A DNA stretch of 64,000 bases, taken from Yamagishiella unicocca. Lineage: Eukaryota; Chlorophyta; Chlorophyceae; Chlamydomonadales; Volvocaceae. Made by a program: the position numbers and the translations under genes. The stretch spans positions 1-64,000 of the forward strand of contig BDSL01000073.1 in the NCBI GenBank assembly GCA_003116995.1, written 5' to 3'. The notes under the pieces were generated by a model that saw only the letters and a list, made by a program, of their open reading frames with translations, did not search any database and had not been told where the DNA came from. Shown in pieces: positions 1 through 15,308 of this stretch. Position 1 is the stretch's first letter; each line of letters starts with the position of its first letter.

Positions 1-3000
1 CTGTACATCATGGGATTTAGTCATAGGGTTTAGCAGTACAGTACCGAATGTACGACAAAGTATAGCAATATTATACTCATTTGTTCAGGAGAAGAAGTCA
101 AGGCAGTTGGTGCCAAAATATTTTTTGGGGTGGGACTGGCCCCGAAACCATGGATAAACCATCAGGAGGCCAAAAGTATAACCTAGGACCAAAAATATTT
201 TTTCTGGCCATTGGCTCTTAATTAGGACATATAATATTATAATATTAATTGGATCCCATTTGGATCGATCTGGGGCCTGATTTGGCACTGGCTGTAACAT
301 CATGGATTAGTCTTAGGGTTTAGCAGTACAGTACCCGAATGTACGACAAAGTATAGCAATATTATACTCATTTGTTCAGGAGAAGAAGTCAAGGCAGTTG
401 GTGCCATCAAAATATTTTTGGGGGTGGACTGGCCCCGAAACCATGGATAAACCATCAGGAGGCCAAAAAGTATAACCTAGACCAAAAATATTTTTCTTGG
501 CCATTGGCTCTTAATTAGGACATATAATATTATAAATATTAATTGGATCCCATTTGGATCGATCTGGGGCCTGATTTGGCACTGCTGTACATCATGGGAT
601 TTAGTCATAGGGTTTAGCAGTACAGTACCCGAATGTACGACAAAGTATAGCAATATTATACTCATTTGTTCAGGAGAAGAAGTCAAGGCAGTTGGTGCCA
701 TCAAAATATTTTTTGGGGGTGGGACTGGCCCCGAAACCATGGATAAACCATCAGGAGGCCAAAAGTATAACCTAGGACCAAAAATATTTTTCTTGGCCAT
801 TGGCTCTAATAGGACATATAATATTATAATATTAATTGGATCCCATTTGGATCGATCTGGGGCCTGATTGGCACTGCTGTACATCATGGGATTTAGTCAT
901 AGGGTTAGCAGTACAGTACCCGAATGTACGACAAAGTATAGCAATATTATACTCATTTGTTCAGGAGAAGAAGTCAAGGCAGTTGGTGCCATCAAAATAT
1001 TTTTGGGGGGGACTGGCCCCGAAACCATGGATAAACCATCAGGAGGCCAAAAGTATAACCTAGGACCAAAAATATTTTTCTTGGCCATTGGCTCTTAATT
1101 AGGACATATAATATTATAATATTAATTGGATCCCATTTGGATCGATCTGGGGCCTGATTTGGCACTGCTGTACATCATGGGATTTAGTCATAGGGTTTAG
1201 CAGTACAGTACCCGAATGTACGACAAAGTATAGCAATATTATACTCATTTTGTTCAGGAGAAGAAGTCAAGGCAGTTGGTGCCATCAAAATATTTTTTGG
1301 GGGTGGGACTGGCCCCGAAACCATGGATAAACCATCAGGAGGCCAAAAGTATAACCTAGGACCAAAAATATTTTTTCTTGGCCATTGGCTCTTAATTAGG
1401 ACATATAATATTATAATATTAATTGGATCCCATTTGGATCGATCTGGGGCCTGATTTGGCACTGCTGTACATCATGGGATTTAGTCATAGGGTTTAGCAG
1501 TACAGTACCCGAATGTACGACAAAGTATAGCAATATTATACTCATTTTGTTCAGGAGAAGAAGTCAAGGCAGTTGGTGCCATCAAAATATTTTTTGGGGG
1601 TGGGACTGGCCCCGAAACCATGGATAAACCATCAGGAGGCCAAAAGTATAACCTAGGACCAAAAATATTTTTTCTTGGCCATTGGCTCTTAATTAGGACA
1701 TATAATATTATAATATTAATTGGATCCCATTTGGATCGATCTGGGGCCTGATTTGGCACTGCTGTACATCATGGGATTTAGTCATAGGGTTTAGCAGTAC
1801 AGTACCCGAATGTACGACAAAGTATAGCAATATTATACTCATTTTGTTCAGGAGAAGAAGTCAAGGCAGTTGGTGCCATCAAAATATTTTTGGGGGTGGG
1901 ACTGGCCCCGAAACCATGGATAAACCATCAGGAGGCCAAAAGTATAACCTAGGACCAAAAATATTTTTTCTTGGCCATTGGCTCTTAATTAGGACATATA
2001 ATATTATAATATTAATTGGATCCCATTTGGATCGATCTGGGGCCTGATTTGGCACTGCTGTACATCATGGGATTTAGTCATAGGGTTTAGCAGTACAGTA
2101 CCCGAATGTACGACAAAGTATAGCAATATTATACTCATTTTGTTCAGGAGAAGAAGTCAAGGCAGTTGGTGCCATCAAAATATTTTTGGGGGTGGGACTG
2201 GCCCCGAAACCATGGATAAACCATCAGGAGGCCAAAAGTATAACCTAGGACCAAAAATATTTTTTCTTGGCCATTGGCTCTTAATTAGGACATATAATAT
2301 TATAATATTAATTGGATCCCATTTGGATCGATCTGGGGCCTGATTTGGCACTGCTGTACATCATGGGATTTAGTCATAGGGTTTAGCAGTACAGTACCCG
2401 AATGTACGACAAAGTATAGCAATATTATACTCATTTTGTTCAGGAGAAGAAGTCAAGGCAGTTGGTGCCATCAAAATATTTTTTGGGGGTGGGACTGGCC
2501 CCGAAACCATGGATAAACCATCAGGAGGCCAAAAGTATAACCTAGGACCAAAAATATTTTTTCTTGGCCATTGGCTCTTAATTAGGACATATAATATTAT
2601 AATATTAATTGGATCCCATTTGGATCGATCTGGGGCCTGATTTGGCACTGCTGTACATCATGGGATTTAGTCATAGGGTTTAGCAGTACAGTACCCGAAT
2701 GTACGACAAAGTATAGCAATATTATACTCATTTTGTTCAGGAGAAGAAGTCAAGGCAGTTGGTGCCATCAAAATATTTTTTGGGGGTGGGACTGGCCCCG
2801 AAACCATGGATAAACCATCAGGAGGCCAAAAGTATAACCTAGGACCAAAAATATTTTTTCTTGGCCATTGGCTCTTAATTAGGACATATAATATTATAAT
2901 ATTAATTGGATCCCATTTGGATCGATCTGGGGCCTGATTTGGCACTGCTGTACATCATGGGATTTAGTCATAGGGTTTAGCAGTACAGTACCCGAATGTA

Positions 3001-6000
3001 CGACAAAGTATAGCAATATTATACTCATTTTGTTCAGGAGAAGAAGTCAAGGCAGTTGGTGCCATCAAAATATTTTTTGGGGGTGGGACTGGCCCCGAAA
3101 CCATGGATAAACCATCAGGAGGCCAAAAGTATAACCTAGGACCAAAAATATTTTTTCTTGGCCATTGGCTCTTAATTAGGACATATAATATTATAATATT
3201 AATTGGATCCCATTTGGATCGATCTGGGGCCTGATTTGGCACTGCTGTACATCATGGGATTTAGTCATAGGGTTTAGCAGTACAGTACCCGAATGTACGA
3301 CAAAGTATAGCAATATTATACTCATTTTGTTCAGGAGAAGAAGTCAAGGCAGTTGGTGCCATCAAAATATTTTTGGGGGTGGGACTGGCCCCGAAACCAT
3401 GGATAAACCATCAGGAGGCCAAAAGTATAACCTAGGACCAAAAATATTTTTTCTTGGCCATTGGCTCTTAATTAGGACATATAATATTATAATATTAATT
3501 GGATCCCATTTGGATCGATCTGGGGCCTGATTTGGCACTGCTGTACATCATGGGATTTAGTCATAGGGTTTAGCAGTACAGTACCCGAATGTACGACAAA
3601 GTATAGCAATATTATACTCATTTTGTTCAGGAGAAGAAGTCAAGGCAGTTGGTGCCATCAAAATATTTTTTGGGGGTGGGACTGGCCCCGAAACCATGGA
3701 TAAACCATCAGGAGGCCAAAAGTATAACCTAGGACCAAAAATATTTTTTCTTGGCCATTGGCTCTTAATTAGGACATATAATATTATAATATTAATTGGA
3801 TCCCATTTGGATCGATCTGGGGCCTGATTTGGCACTGCTGTACATCATGGGATTTAGTCATAGGGTTTAGCAGTACAGTACCCGAATGTACGACAAAGTA
3901 TAGCAATATTATACTCATTTTGTTCAGGAGAAGAAGTCAAGGCAGTTGGTGCCATCAAAATATTTTTTGGGGGTGGGACTGGCCCCGAAACCATGGATAA
4001 ACCATCAGGAGGCCAAAAGTATAACCTAGGACCAAAAATATTTTTTCTTGGCCATTGGCTCTTAATTAGGACATATAATATTATAATATTAATTGGATCC
4101 CATTTGGATCGATCTGGGGCCTGATTTGGCACTGCTGTACATCATGGGATTTAGTCATAGGGTTTAGCAGTACAGTACCCGAATGTACGACAAAGTATAG
4201 CAATATTATACTCATTTTGTTCAGGAGAAGAAGTCAAGGCAGTTGGTGCCATCAAAATATTTTTTGGGGGTGGGACTGGCCCCGAAACCATGGATAAACC
4301 ATCAGGAGGCCAAAAGTATAACCTAGGACCAAAAATATTTTTTCTTGGCCATTGGCTCTTAATTAGGACATATAATATTATAATATTAATTGGATCCCAT
4401 TTGGATCGATCTGGGGCCTGATTTGGCACTGCTGTACATCATGGGATTTAGTCATAGGGTTTAGCAGTACAGTACCCGAATGTACGACAAAGTATAGCAA
4501 TATTATACTCATTTTGTTCAGGAGAAGAAGTCAAGGCAGTTGGTGCCATCAAAATATTTTTTGGGGGTGGGACTGGCCCCGAAACCATGGATAAACCATC
4601 AGGAGGCCAAAAGTATAACCTAGGACCAAAAATATTTTTTCTTGGCCATTGGCTCTTAATTAGGACATATAATATTATAATATTAATTGGATCCCATTTG
4701 GATCGATCTGGGGCCTGATTTGGCACTGCTGTACATCATGGGATTTAGTCATAGGGTTTAGCAGTACAGTACCCGAATGTACGACAAAGTATAGCAATAT
4801 TATACTCATTTTGTTCAGGAGAAGAAGTCAAGGCAGTTGGTGCCATCAAAATATTTTTTGGGGGTGGGACTGGCCCCGAAACCATGGATAAACCATCAGG
4901 AGGCCAAAAGTATAACCTAGGACCAAAAATATTTTTTCTTGGCCATTGGCTCTTAATTAGGACATATAATATTATAATATTAATTGGATCCCATTTGGAT
5001 CGATCTGGGGCCTGATTTGGCACTGCTGTACATCATGGGATTTAGTCATAGGGTTTAGCAGTACAGTACCCGAATGTACGACAAAGTATAGCAATATTAT
5101 ACTCATTTTGTTCAGGAGAAGAAGTCAAGGCAGTTGGTGCCATCAAAATATTTTTTGGGGGTGGGACTGGCCCCGAAACCATGGATAAACCATCAGGAGG
5201 CCAAAAGTATAACCTAGGACCAAAAATATTTTTTCTTGGCCATTGGCTCTTAATTAGGACATATAATATTATAATATTAATTGGATCCCATTTGGATCGA
5301 TCTGGGGCCTGATTTGGCACTGCTGTACATCATGGGATTTAGTCATAGGGTTTAGCAGTACAGTACCCGAATGTACGACAAAGTATAGCAATATTATACT
5401 CATTTTGTTCAGGAGAAGAAGTCAAGGCAGTTGGTGCCATCAAAATATTTTTTGGGGGTGGGACTGGCCCCGAAACCATGGATAAACCATCAGGAGGCCA
5501 AAAGTATAACCTAGGACCAAAAATATTTTTTCTTGGCCATTGGCTCTTAATTAGGACATATAATATTATAATATTAATTGGATCCCATTTGGATCGATCT
5601 GGGGCCTGATTTGGCACTGCTGTACATCATGGGATTTAGTCATAGGGTTTAGCAGTACAGTACCCGAATGTACGACAAAGTATAGCAATATTATACTCAT
5701 TTTGTTCAGGAGAAGAAGTCAAGGCAGTTGGTGCCATCAAAATATTTTTTGGGGGTGGGACTGGCCCCGAAACCATGGATAAACCATCAGGAGGCCAAAA
5801 GTATAACCTAGGACCAAAAATATTTTTTCTTGGCCATTGGCTCTTAATTAGGACATATAATATTATAATATTAATTGGATCCCATTTGGATCGATCTGGG
5901 GCCTGATTTGGCACTGCTGTACATCATGGGATTTAGTCATAGGGTTTAGCAGTACAGTACCCGAATGTACGACAAAGTATAGCAATATTATACTCATTTT

Positions 6001-9000
6001 GTTCAGGAGAAGAAGTCAAGGCAGTTGGTGCCATCAAAATATTTTTTGGGGGTGGGACTGGCCCCGAAACCATGGATAAACCATCAGGAGGCCAAAAGTA
6101 TAACCTAGGACCAAAAATATTTTTTCTTGGCCATTGGCTCTTAATTAGGACATATAATATTATAATATTAATTGGATCCCATTTGGATCGATCTGGGGCC
6201 TGATTTGGCACTGCTGTACATCATGGGATTTAGTCATAGGGTTTAGCAGTACAGTACCCGAATGTACGACAAAGTATAGCAATATTATACTCATTTTGTT
6301 CAGGAGAAGAAGTCAAGGCAGTTGGTGCCATCAAAATATTTTTTGGGGGTGGGACTGGCCCCGAAACCATGGATAAACCATCAGGAGGCCAAAAGTATAA
6401 CCTAGGACCAAAAATATTTTTTCTTGGCCATTGGCTCTTAATTAGGACATATAATATTATAATATTAATTGGATCCCATTTGGATCGATCTGGGGCCTGA
6501 TTTGGCACTGCTGTACATCATGGGATTTAGTCATAGGGTTTAGCAGTACAGTACCCGAATGTACGACAAAGTATAGCAATATTATACTCATTTTGTTCAG
6601 GAGAAGAAGTCAAGGCAGTTGGTGCCATCAAAATATTTTTTGGGGGTGGGACTGGCCCCGAAACCATGGATAAACCATCAGGAGGCCAAAAGTATAACCT
6701 AGGACCAAAAATATTTTTTCTTGGCCATTGGCTCTTAATTAGGACATATAATATTATAATATTAATTGGATCCCATTTGGATCGATCTGGGGCCTGATTT
6801 GGCACTGCTGTACATCATGGGATTTAGTCATAGGGTTTAGCAGTACAGTACCCGAATGTACGACAAAGTATAGCAATATTATACTCATTTTGTTCAGGAG
6901 AAGAAGTCAAGGCAGTTGGTGCCATCAAAATATTTTTTGGGGGTGGGACTGGCCCCGAAACCATGGATAAACCATCAGGAGGCCAAAAGTATAACCTAGG
7001 ACCAAAAATATTTTTTCTTGGCCATTGGCTCTTAATTAGGACATATAATATTATAATATTAATTGGATCCCATTTGGATCGATCTGGGGCCTGATTTGGC
7101 ACTGCTGTACATCATGGGATTTAGTCATAGGGTTTAGCAGTACAGTACCCGAATGTACGACAAAGTATAGCAATATTATACTCATTTTGTTCAGGAGAAG
7201 AAGTCAAGGCAGTTGGTGCCATCAAAATATTTTTTGGGGGTGGGACTGGCCCCGAAACCATGGATAAACCATCAGGAGGCCAAAAGTATAACCTAGGACC
7301 AAAAATATTTTTTCTTGGCCATTGGCTCTTAATTAGGACATATAATATTATAATATTAATTGGATCCCATTTGGATCGATCTGGGGCCTGATTTGGCACT
7401 GCTGTACATCATGGGATTTAGTCATAGGGTTTAGCAGTACAGTACCCGAATGTACGACAAAGTATAGCAATATTATACTCATTTTGTTCAGGAGAAGAAG
7501 TCAAGGCAGTTGGTGCCATCAAAATATTTTTTGGGGGTGGGACTGGCCCCGAAACCATGGATAAACCATCAGGAGGCCAAAAGTATAACCTAGGACCAAA
7601 AATATTTTTTCTTGGCCATTGGCTCTTAATTAGGACATATAATATTATAATATTAATTGGATCCCATTTGGATCGATCTGGGGCCTGATTTGGCACTGCT
7701 GTACATCATGGGATTTAGTCATAGGGTTTAGCAGTACAGTACCCGAATGTACGACAAAGTATAGCAATATTATACTCATTTTGTTCAGGAGAAGAAGTCA
7801 AGGCAGTTGGTGCCATCAAAATATTTTTTGGGGGTGGGACTGGCCCCGAAACCATGGATAAACCATCAGGAGGCCAAAAGTATAACCTAGGACCAAAAAT
7901 ATTTTTTCTTGGCCATTGGCTCTTAATTAGGACATATAATATTATAATATTAATTGGATCCCATTTGGATCGATCTGGGGCCTGATTTGGCACTGCTGTA
8001 CATCATGGGATTTAGTCATAGGGTTTAGCAGTACAGTACCCGAATGTACGACAAAGTATAGCAATATTATACTCATTTTGTTCAGGAGAAGAATCAAGGC
8101 AGTTGGTGCCATCAAAATATTTTTTGGGGGTGGGACTGGCCCCGAAACCATGGATAAACCATCAGGAGGCCAAAAGTATAACCTAGGACCAAAAATATTT
8201 TTTCTTGGCCATTGGCTCTTAATTAGGACATATAATATTATAATATTAATTGGATCCCATTTGGATCGATCTGGGGCCTGATTTGGCACTGCTGTACATC
8301 ATGGGATTTAGTCATAGGGTTTAGCAGTACAGTACCCGAATGTACGACAAAGTATAGCAATATTATACTCATTTTGTTCAGGAGAAGAATCAAGGCAGTT
8401 GGTGCATCAAAATATTTTTTGGGGGTGGGACTGGCCCCGAAACCATGGATAAACCATCAGGAGGCCAAAAGTATAACCTAGGACCAAAAATATTTTTTCT
8501 TGGCCATTGGCTCTTAATTAGGACATATAATATTATAATATTAATTGGATCCCATTTGGATCGATCTGGGGCCTGATTTGGCACTGCTGTACATCATGGG
8601 ATTTAGTCATAGGGTTTAGCAGTACAGTACCCGAATGTACGACAAAGTATAGCAATATTATACTCATTTTGTTCAGGAGAAGAATCAAGGCAGTTGGTGC
8701 ATCAAAATATTTTTTGGGGGTGGGACTGGCCCCGAAACCATGGATAAACCATCAGGAGGCCAAAAGTATAACCTAGGACCAAAAATATTTTTTCTTGGCC
8801 ATTGGCTCTTAATTAGGACATATAATATTATAATATTAATTGGATCCCATTTGGATCGATCTGGGCCTGATTTGGCACTGCTGTACATCATGGGATTTAG
8901 TCATAGGGTTTAGCAGTACAGTACCCGAATGTACGACAAAGTATAGCAATATTATACTCATTTTGTTCAGGAGAAGAATCAAGGCAGTTGGTGTCATCAA

Positions 9001-12000
9001 AATATTTTTTGGGGGTGGACTGGCCCCGAAACCATGGATAAACCATCAGGAGGCCAAAAGTATAACCTAGGACCAAAATATTTTTTCTTGGCCATTGGCT
9101 CTTAATTAGGACATATAATATTATAATATTAATTGGATCCCATTTGGATCGATCTGGGGCCTGATTTGGCACTGTGTACATCATGGGATTTAGTCATAGG
9201 GTTTAGCAGTACAGTACCCGAATGTACGACAAAGTATAGCAATATTATACTCATTTTGTTCAGGAGAAGAAATCAAGGCAGTTGGTGTCATCAAAATATT
9301 TTTTGGGGGTGGGACTGGCCCCGAAACCATGGATAAACCATCAGGAGGCCAAAAGTATAACCTAGGACCGAAAATATTTTTTCTTGGCCATTGGCTCTTA
9401 ATTAGGACATATAATATTATAATATTAATTGGATCCCATTTGGATCGATCTGGGGCCTGATTTGGCACTGCTGTACATCATGGGATTTAGTCATAGGGTT
9501 TAGCAGTACAGTACCCGAATGTACGACAAAGTATAGCAATATTATACTCATTTTGTTCAGGAGAAGAAATCAAGGCAGTTGGTGTCATCAAAATATTTTT
9601 TGGGGGTGGGACTGGCCCCGAAACCATGGATAAACCATCAGGAGGCCAAAAGTATAACCTAGGACCGAAAATATTTTTTCTTGGCCATTGGCTCTTAATT
9701 AGGACATATAATATTATAATATTAATTGGATCCCATTTGGATCGATCTGGGGCCTGATTTGGCACTGCTGTACATCATGGGATTTAGTCATAGGGTTTAG
9801 CAGTACAGTACCCGAATGTACGACAAAGTATAGCAATATTATACTCATTTTGTTCAGGAGAAGAAATCAAGGCAGTTGGTGTCATCAAAATATTTTTTGG
9901 GGGTGGGACTGGCCCCGAAACCATGGATAAACCATCAGGAGGCCAAAAGTATAACCTAGGACCGAAAATATTTTTCTTGGCCATTGGCTCTTAATTAGGA
10001 CATATAATATTATAATATTAATTGGATCCCATTTGGATCGATCTGGGGCCTGATTTGGCACTGTGTACATCATGGGATTTAGTCATAGGGTTTAGCAGTA
10101 CAGTACCCGAATGTACGACAAAGTATAGCAATATTATACTCATTTTGTTCAGGAGAAGAAATCAAGGCAGTTGGTGTCATCAAAATATTTTTTGGGGGTG
10201 GGACTGGCCCCAAAACCATGGATAAACCATCAGGAGGCCAAAAGTATAACCTAGGACCGAAAATATTTTTTCTTGGCCATTGGCTCTTAATTAGGACATA
10301 TAATATTATAATATTAATTGGATCCCATTTGGATCGATCTGGGGCCTGATTTGGCACTGCTGTACATCATGGGATTTAGTCATAGGGTTTAGCAGTACAG
10401 TACCCGAATGTACGACAAAGTATAGCAATATTATACTCATTTTGTTCAGGAGAAGAAATCAAGGCAGTTGGTGTCATCAAAATATTTTTTGGGGGTGGGA
10501 CTGGCCCCGAAACCATGGATAAACCATCAGGAGGCCAAAAGTATAACCTAGGACCGAAAATATTTTTTCTTGGCCATTGGCTCTTAATTAGGACATATAA
10601 TATTATAATATTAATTGGATCCCATTTGGATCGATCTGGGGCCTGATTTGGCACTGCTGTACATCATGGGATTTAGTCATAGGGTTTAGCAGTACAGTAC
10701 CCGAATGTACGACAAAGTATAGCAATATTATACTCATTTTGTTCAGGAGAAGAAATCAAGGCAGTTGGTGTCATCAAAATATTTTTTGGGGGTGGGACTG
10801 GCCCCGAAACCATGGATAAACCATCAGGAGGCCAAAAGTATAACCTAGGACCGAAAATATTTTTTCTTGGCCATTGGCTCTTAATTAGGACATATAATAT
10901 TATAATATTAATTGGATCCCATTTGGATCGATCTGGGGCCTGATTTGGCACTGCTGTACATCATGGGATTTAGTCATAGGGTTTAGCAGTACAGTACCCG
11001 AATGTACGACAAAGTATAGCAATATTATACTCATTTTGTTCAGGAGAAGAAATCAAGGCAGTTGGTGTCATCAAAATATTTTTTGGGGGTGGGACTGGCC
11101 CCGAAACCATGGATAAACCATCAGGAGGCCAAAAGTATAACCTAGGACCGAAAATATTTTTTCTTGGCCATTGGCTCTTAATTAGGACATATAATATTAT
11201 AATATTAATTGGATCCCATTTGGATCGATCTGGGGCCTGATTTGGCACTGTGTACATCATGGGATTTAGTCATAGGGTTTAGCAGTACAGTACCCGAATG
11301 TACGACAAAGTATAGCAATATTATACTCATTTTGTTCAGGAGAAGAAATCAAGGCAGTTGGTGTCATCAAAATATTTTTTGGGGGTGGGACTGGCCCCAA
11401 AACCATGGATAAACCATCAGGAGGCCAAAAGTATAACCTAGGACCAAAAATATTTTTTCTTGGCCATTGGCTCTTAATTAGGACATATAATATTATAATA
11501 TTAATTGGATCCCATTTGGATCGATCTGGGGCCTGATTTGGCACTGCTGTACATCATGGGATTTAGTCATAGGGTTTAGCAGTACAGTACCCGAATGTAC
11601 GACAAAGTATAGCAATATTATACTCATTTTGTTCAGGAGAAGAAATCAAGGCAGTTGGTGTCATCAAAATATTTTTTGGGGGTGGGACTGGCCCCAAAAC
11701 CATGGATAAACCATCAGGAGGCCAAAAGTATAACCTAGGACCGAAAATATTTTTTCTTGGCCATTGGCTCTTAATTAGGACATATAATATTATAATATTA
11801 ATTGGATCCCATTTGGATCGATCTGGGGCCTGATTTGGCACTGCTGTACATCATGGGATTTAGTCATAGGGTTTAGCAGTACAGTACCCGAATGTACGAC
11901 AAAGTATAGCAATATTATACTCATTTTGTTCAGGAGAAGAAATCAAGGCAGTTGGTGTCATCAAAATATTTTTTGGGGGTGGGACTGGCCCCGAAACCAT

Positions 12001-15000
12001 GGATAAACCATCAGGAGGCCAAAAGTATAACCTAGGACCGAAAATATTTTTTCTTGGCCATTGGCTCTTAATTAGGACATATAATATTATAATATTAATT
12101 GGATCCCATTTGGATCGATCTGGGGCCTGATTTGGCACTGCTGTACATCATGGGATTTAGTCATAGGGTTTAGCAGTACAGTTACCCGAATGTACGACAA
12201 AGTATAGCAATATTATACTCATTTTGTTCAGGAGAAGAAATCAAGGCAGTTGGTGTCATTAAAATATTTTTTGGGGGTGGGACTGGCCCCAAAACCATGG
12301 ATAAACCATCAGGAGGCCAAAAGTATAACCTAGGACCAAAAATATTTTTTCTTGGCCATTGGCTCTTAATTAGGACATATAATATTATAATATTAATTGG
12401 ATCCCATTTGGATCGATCTGGGGCCTGATTTGGCACTGCTGTACATCATGGGATTTAGTCATAGGGTTTAGCAGTACAGTACCCGAATGTACGACAAAGT
12501 ATAGCAATATTATACTCATTTTGTTCAGGAGAAGAAATCAAGGCAGTTGGTGTCATCAAAATATTTTTTGGGGGTGGGACTGGCCCCGAAACCATGGATA
12601 AACCATCAGGAGGCCAAAAGTATAACCTAGGACCGAAAATATTTTTTCTTGGCCATTGGCTCTTAATTAGGACATATAATATTATAATATTAATTGGATC
12701 CCATTTGGATCGATCTGGGGCCTGATTTGGCACTGCTGTACATCATGGGATTTAGTCATAGGGTTTAGCAGTACAGTACCCGAATGTACGACAAAGTATA
12801 GCAATATTATACTCATTTTGTTCAGGAGAAGAAATCAAGGCAGTTGGTGTCATCAAAATATTTTTTGGGGGTGGGACTGGCCCCGAAACCATGGATAAAC
12901 CATCAGGAGGCCAAAAGTATAACCTAGGACCGAAAATATTTTTTCTTGGCCATTGGCTCTTAATTAGGACATATAATATTATAATATTAATTGGATCCCA
13001 TTTGGATCGATCTGGGGCCTGATTTGGCACTGCTGTACATCATGGGATTTAGTCATAGGGTTTAGCAGTACAGTACCCGAATGTACGACAAAGTATAGCA
13101 ATATTATACTCATTTTGTTCAGGAGAAGAAATCAAGGCAGTTGGTGTCATCAAAATATTTTTGGGGGTGGGACTGGCCCCGAAACCATGGATAAACCATC
13201 AGGAGGCCAAAAGTATAACCTAGGACCGAAAATATTTTTTCTTGGCCATTGGCTCTTAATTAGGACATATAATATTATAATATTAATTGGATCCCATTTG
13301 GATCGATCTGGGGCCTGATTTGGCACTGCTGTACATCATGGGATTTAGTCATAGGGTTTAGCAGTACAGTACCCGAATGTACGACAAAGTATAGCAATAT
13401 TATACTCATTTTGTTCAGGAGAAGAAATCAAGGCAGTTGGTGTCATCAAAATATTTTTTGGGGGTGGGACTGGCCCCAAAACCATGGATAAACCATCAGG
13501 AGGCCAAAGGTATAACCTAGGACCAAAAATATTTTTTCTTGGCCATTGGCTCTTAATTAGGACATATAATATTATAATATTAATTGGATCCCATTTGGAT
13601 CGATCTGGGGCCTGATTTGGCACTGCTGTACATCATGGGATTTAGTCATAGGGTTTAGCAGTACAGTACCCGAATGTACGACAAAGTATAGCAATATTAT
13701 ACTCATTTTGTTCAGGAGAAGAAATCAAGGCAGTTGGTGTCATCAAAATATTTTTTGGGGGTGGGACTGGCCCCGAAACCATGGATAAACCATCAGGAGG
13801 CCAAAAGTATAACCTAGGACCGAAAATATTTTTTCTTGGCCATTGGCTCTTAATTAGGACATATAATATTATAATATTAATTGGATCCCATTTGGATCGA
13901 TCTGGGGCCTGATTTGGCACTGCTGTACATCATGGGATTTAGTCATAGGGTTTAGCAGTACAGTACCCGAATGTACGACAAAGTATAGCAATATTATACT
14001 CATTTTGTTCAGGAGAAGAAATCAAGGCAGTTGGTGTCATCAAAATATTTTTTGGGGGTGGGACTGGCCCCGAAACCATGGATAAACCATCAGGAGGCCA
14101 AAAGTATAACCTAGGACCGAAAATATTTTTTCTTGGCCATTGGCTCTTAATTAGGACATATAATATTATAATATTAATTGGATCCCATTTGGATCGATCT
14201 GGGGCCTGATTTGGCACTGCTGTACATCATGGGATTTAGTCATAGGGTTTAGCAGTACAGTACCCGAATGTACGACAAAGTATAGCAATATTATACTCAT
14301 TTTGTTCAGGAGAAGAAATCAAGGCAGTTGGTGTCATCAAAATATTTTTTGGGGGTGGGACTGGCCCCAAAACCATGGATAAACCATCAGGAGGCCAAAG
14401 GTATAACCTAGGACCAAAAATATTTTTTCTTGGCCATTGGCTCTTAATTAGGACATATAATATTATAATATTAATTGGATCCCATTTGGATCGATCTGGG
14501 GCCTGATTTGGCACTGCTGTACATCATGGGATTTAGTCATAGGGTTTAGCAGTACAGTACCCGAATGTACGACAAAGTATAGCAATATTATACTCATTTT
14601 GTTCAGGAGAAGAAATCAAGGCAGTTGGTGTCATCAAAATATTTTTTGGGGGTGGGACTGGCCCCGAAACCATGGATAAACCATCAGGAGGCCAAAAGTA
14701 TAACCTAGGACCGAAAATATTTTTTCTTGGCCATTGGCTCTTAATTAGGACATATAATATTATAATATTAATTGGATCCCATTTGGATCGATCTGGGGCC
14801 TGATTTGGCACTGCTGTACATCATGGGATTTAGTCATAGGGTTTAGCAGTACAGTACCCGAATGTACGACAAAGTATAGCAATATTATACTCATTTTGTT
14901 CAGGAGAAGAAATCAAGGCAGTTGGTGTCATCAAAATATTTTTTGGGGGTGGGACTGGCCCCAAAACCATGGATAAACCATCAGGAGGCCAAAGGTATAA

Positions 15001-15308
15001 CCTAGGACCAAAAATATTTTTTCTTGGCCATTGGCTCTTAATTAGGACATATAATATTATAATATTAATTGGATCCCATTTGGATCGATCTGGGGCCTGA
15101 TTTGGCACTGCTGTACATCATGGGATTTAGTCATAGGGTTTAGCAGTACAGTACCCGAATGTACGACAAAGTATAGCAATATTGTACTCATTTTGTTCAG
15201 GAGAAGAAATCAAGGCAGTTGGTGCCATCAAAATATTTTTTGGGGGTGGGACTGGCCCCGAAACCATGGATAAACCATCAGGAGGCCAAAGTATAACCTA
15301 GGACCAAA
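1..15308. repeat. 297-bp AT-rich satellite array, about 51 copies
   Basis: Head-to-tail copies of a 297-bp unit (296 where one T is missing from a T-run) fill the first 15.3 kb and continue past the left edge. Each unit holds a BamHI site (GGATCC), an NcoI site (CCATGG), an AvrII site (CCTAGG), an AT-rich palindromic stretch (TAATATTATAATATTA) and a short G-run. Copies from about 1.18 to 8.0 kb are nearly identical and carry GAAGTCAAGG and GTGCCATC. Copies from about 9.2 to 15.1 kb carry GAAATCAAGG and GTGTCATC. Copies at 8.0-9.2 kb carry an intermediate form (GAATCAAGG). The unit is a multiple of three, so open frames of about 92 codons recur on the minus strand. There is no other sign of coding. 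A centromeric or heterochromatic role is possible but is inference only. Confidence 0.97.

Noticed and set aside
1184..15108. Recurrent ~92-codon minus-strand open frames in the satellite
   Set aside because: The period of 297 is a multiple of three, so any stop-free frame recurs. One-base variants break the frame freely, with no sign of coding constraint.
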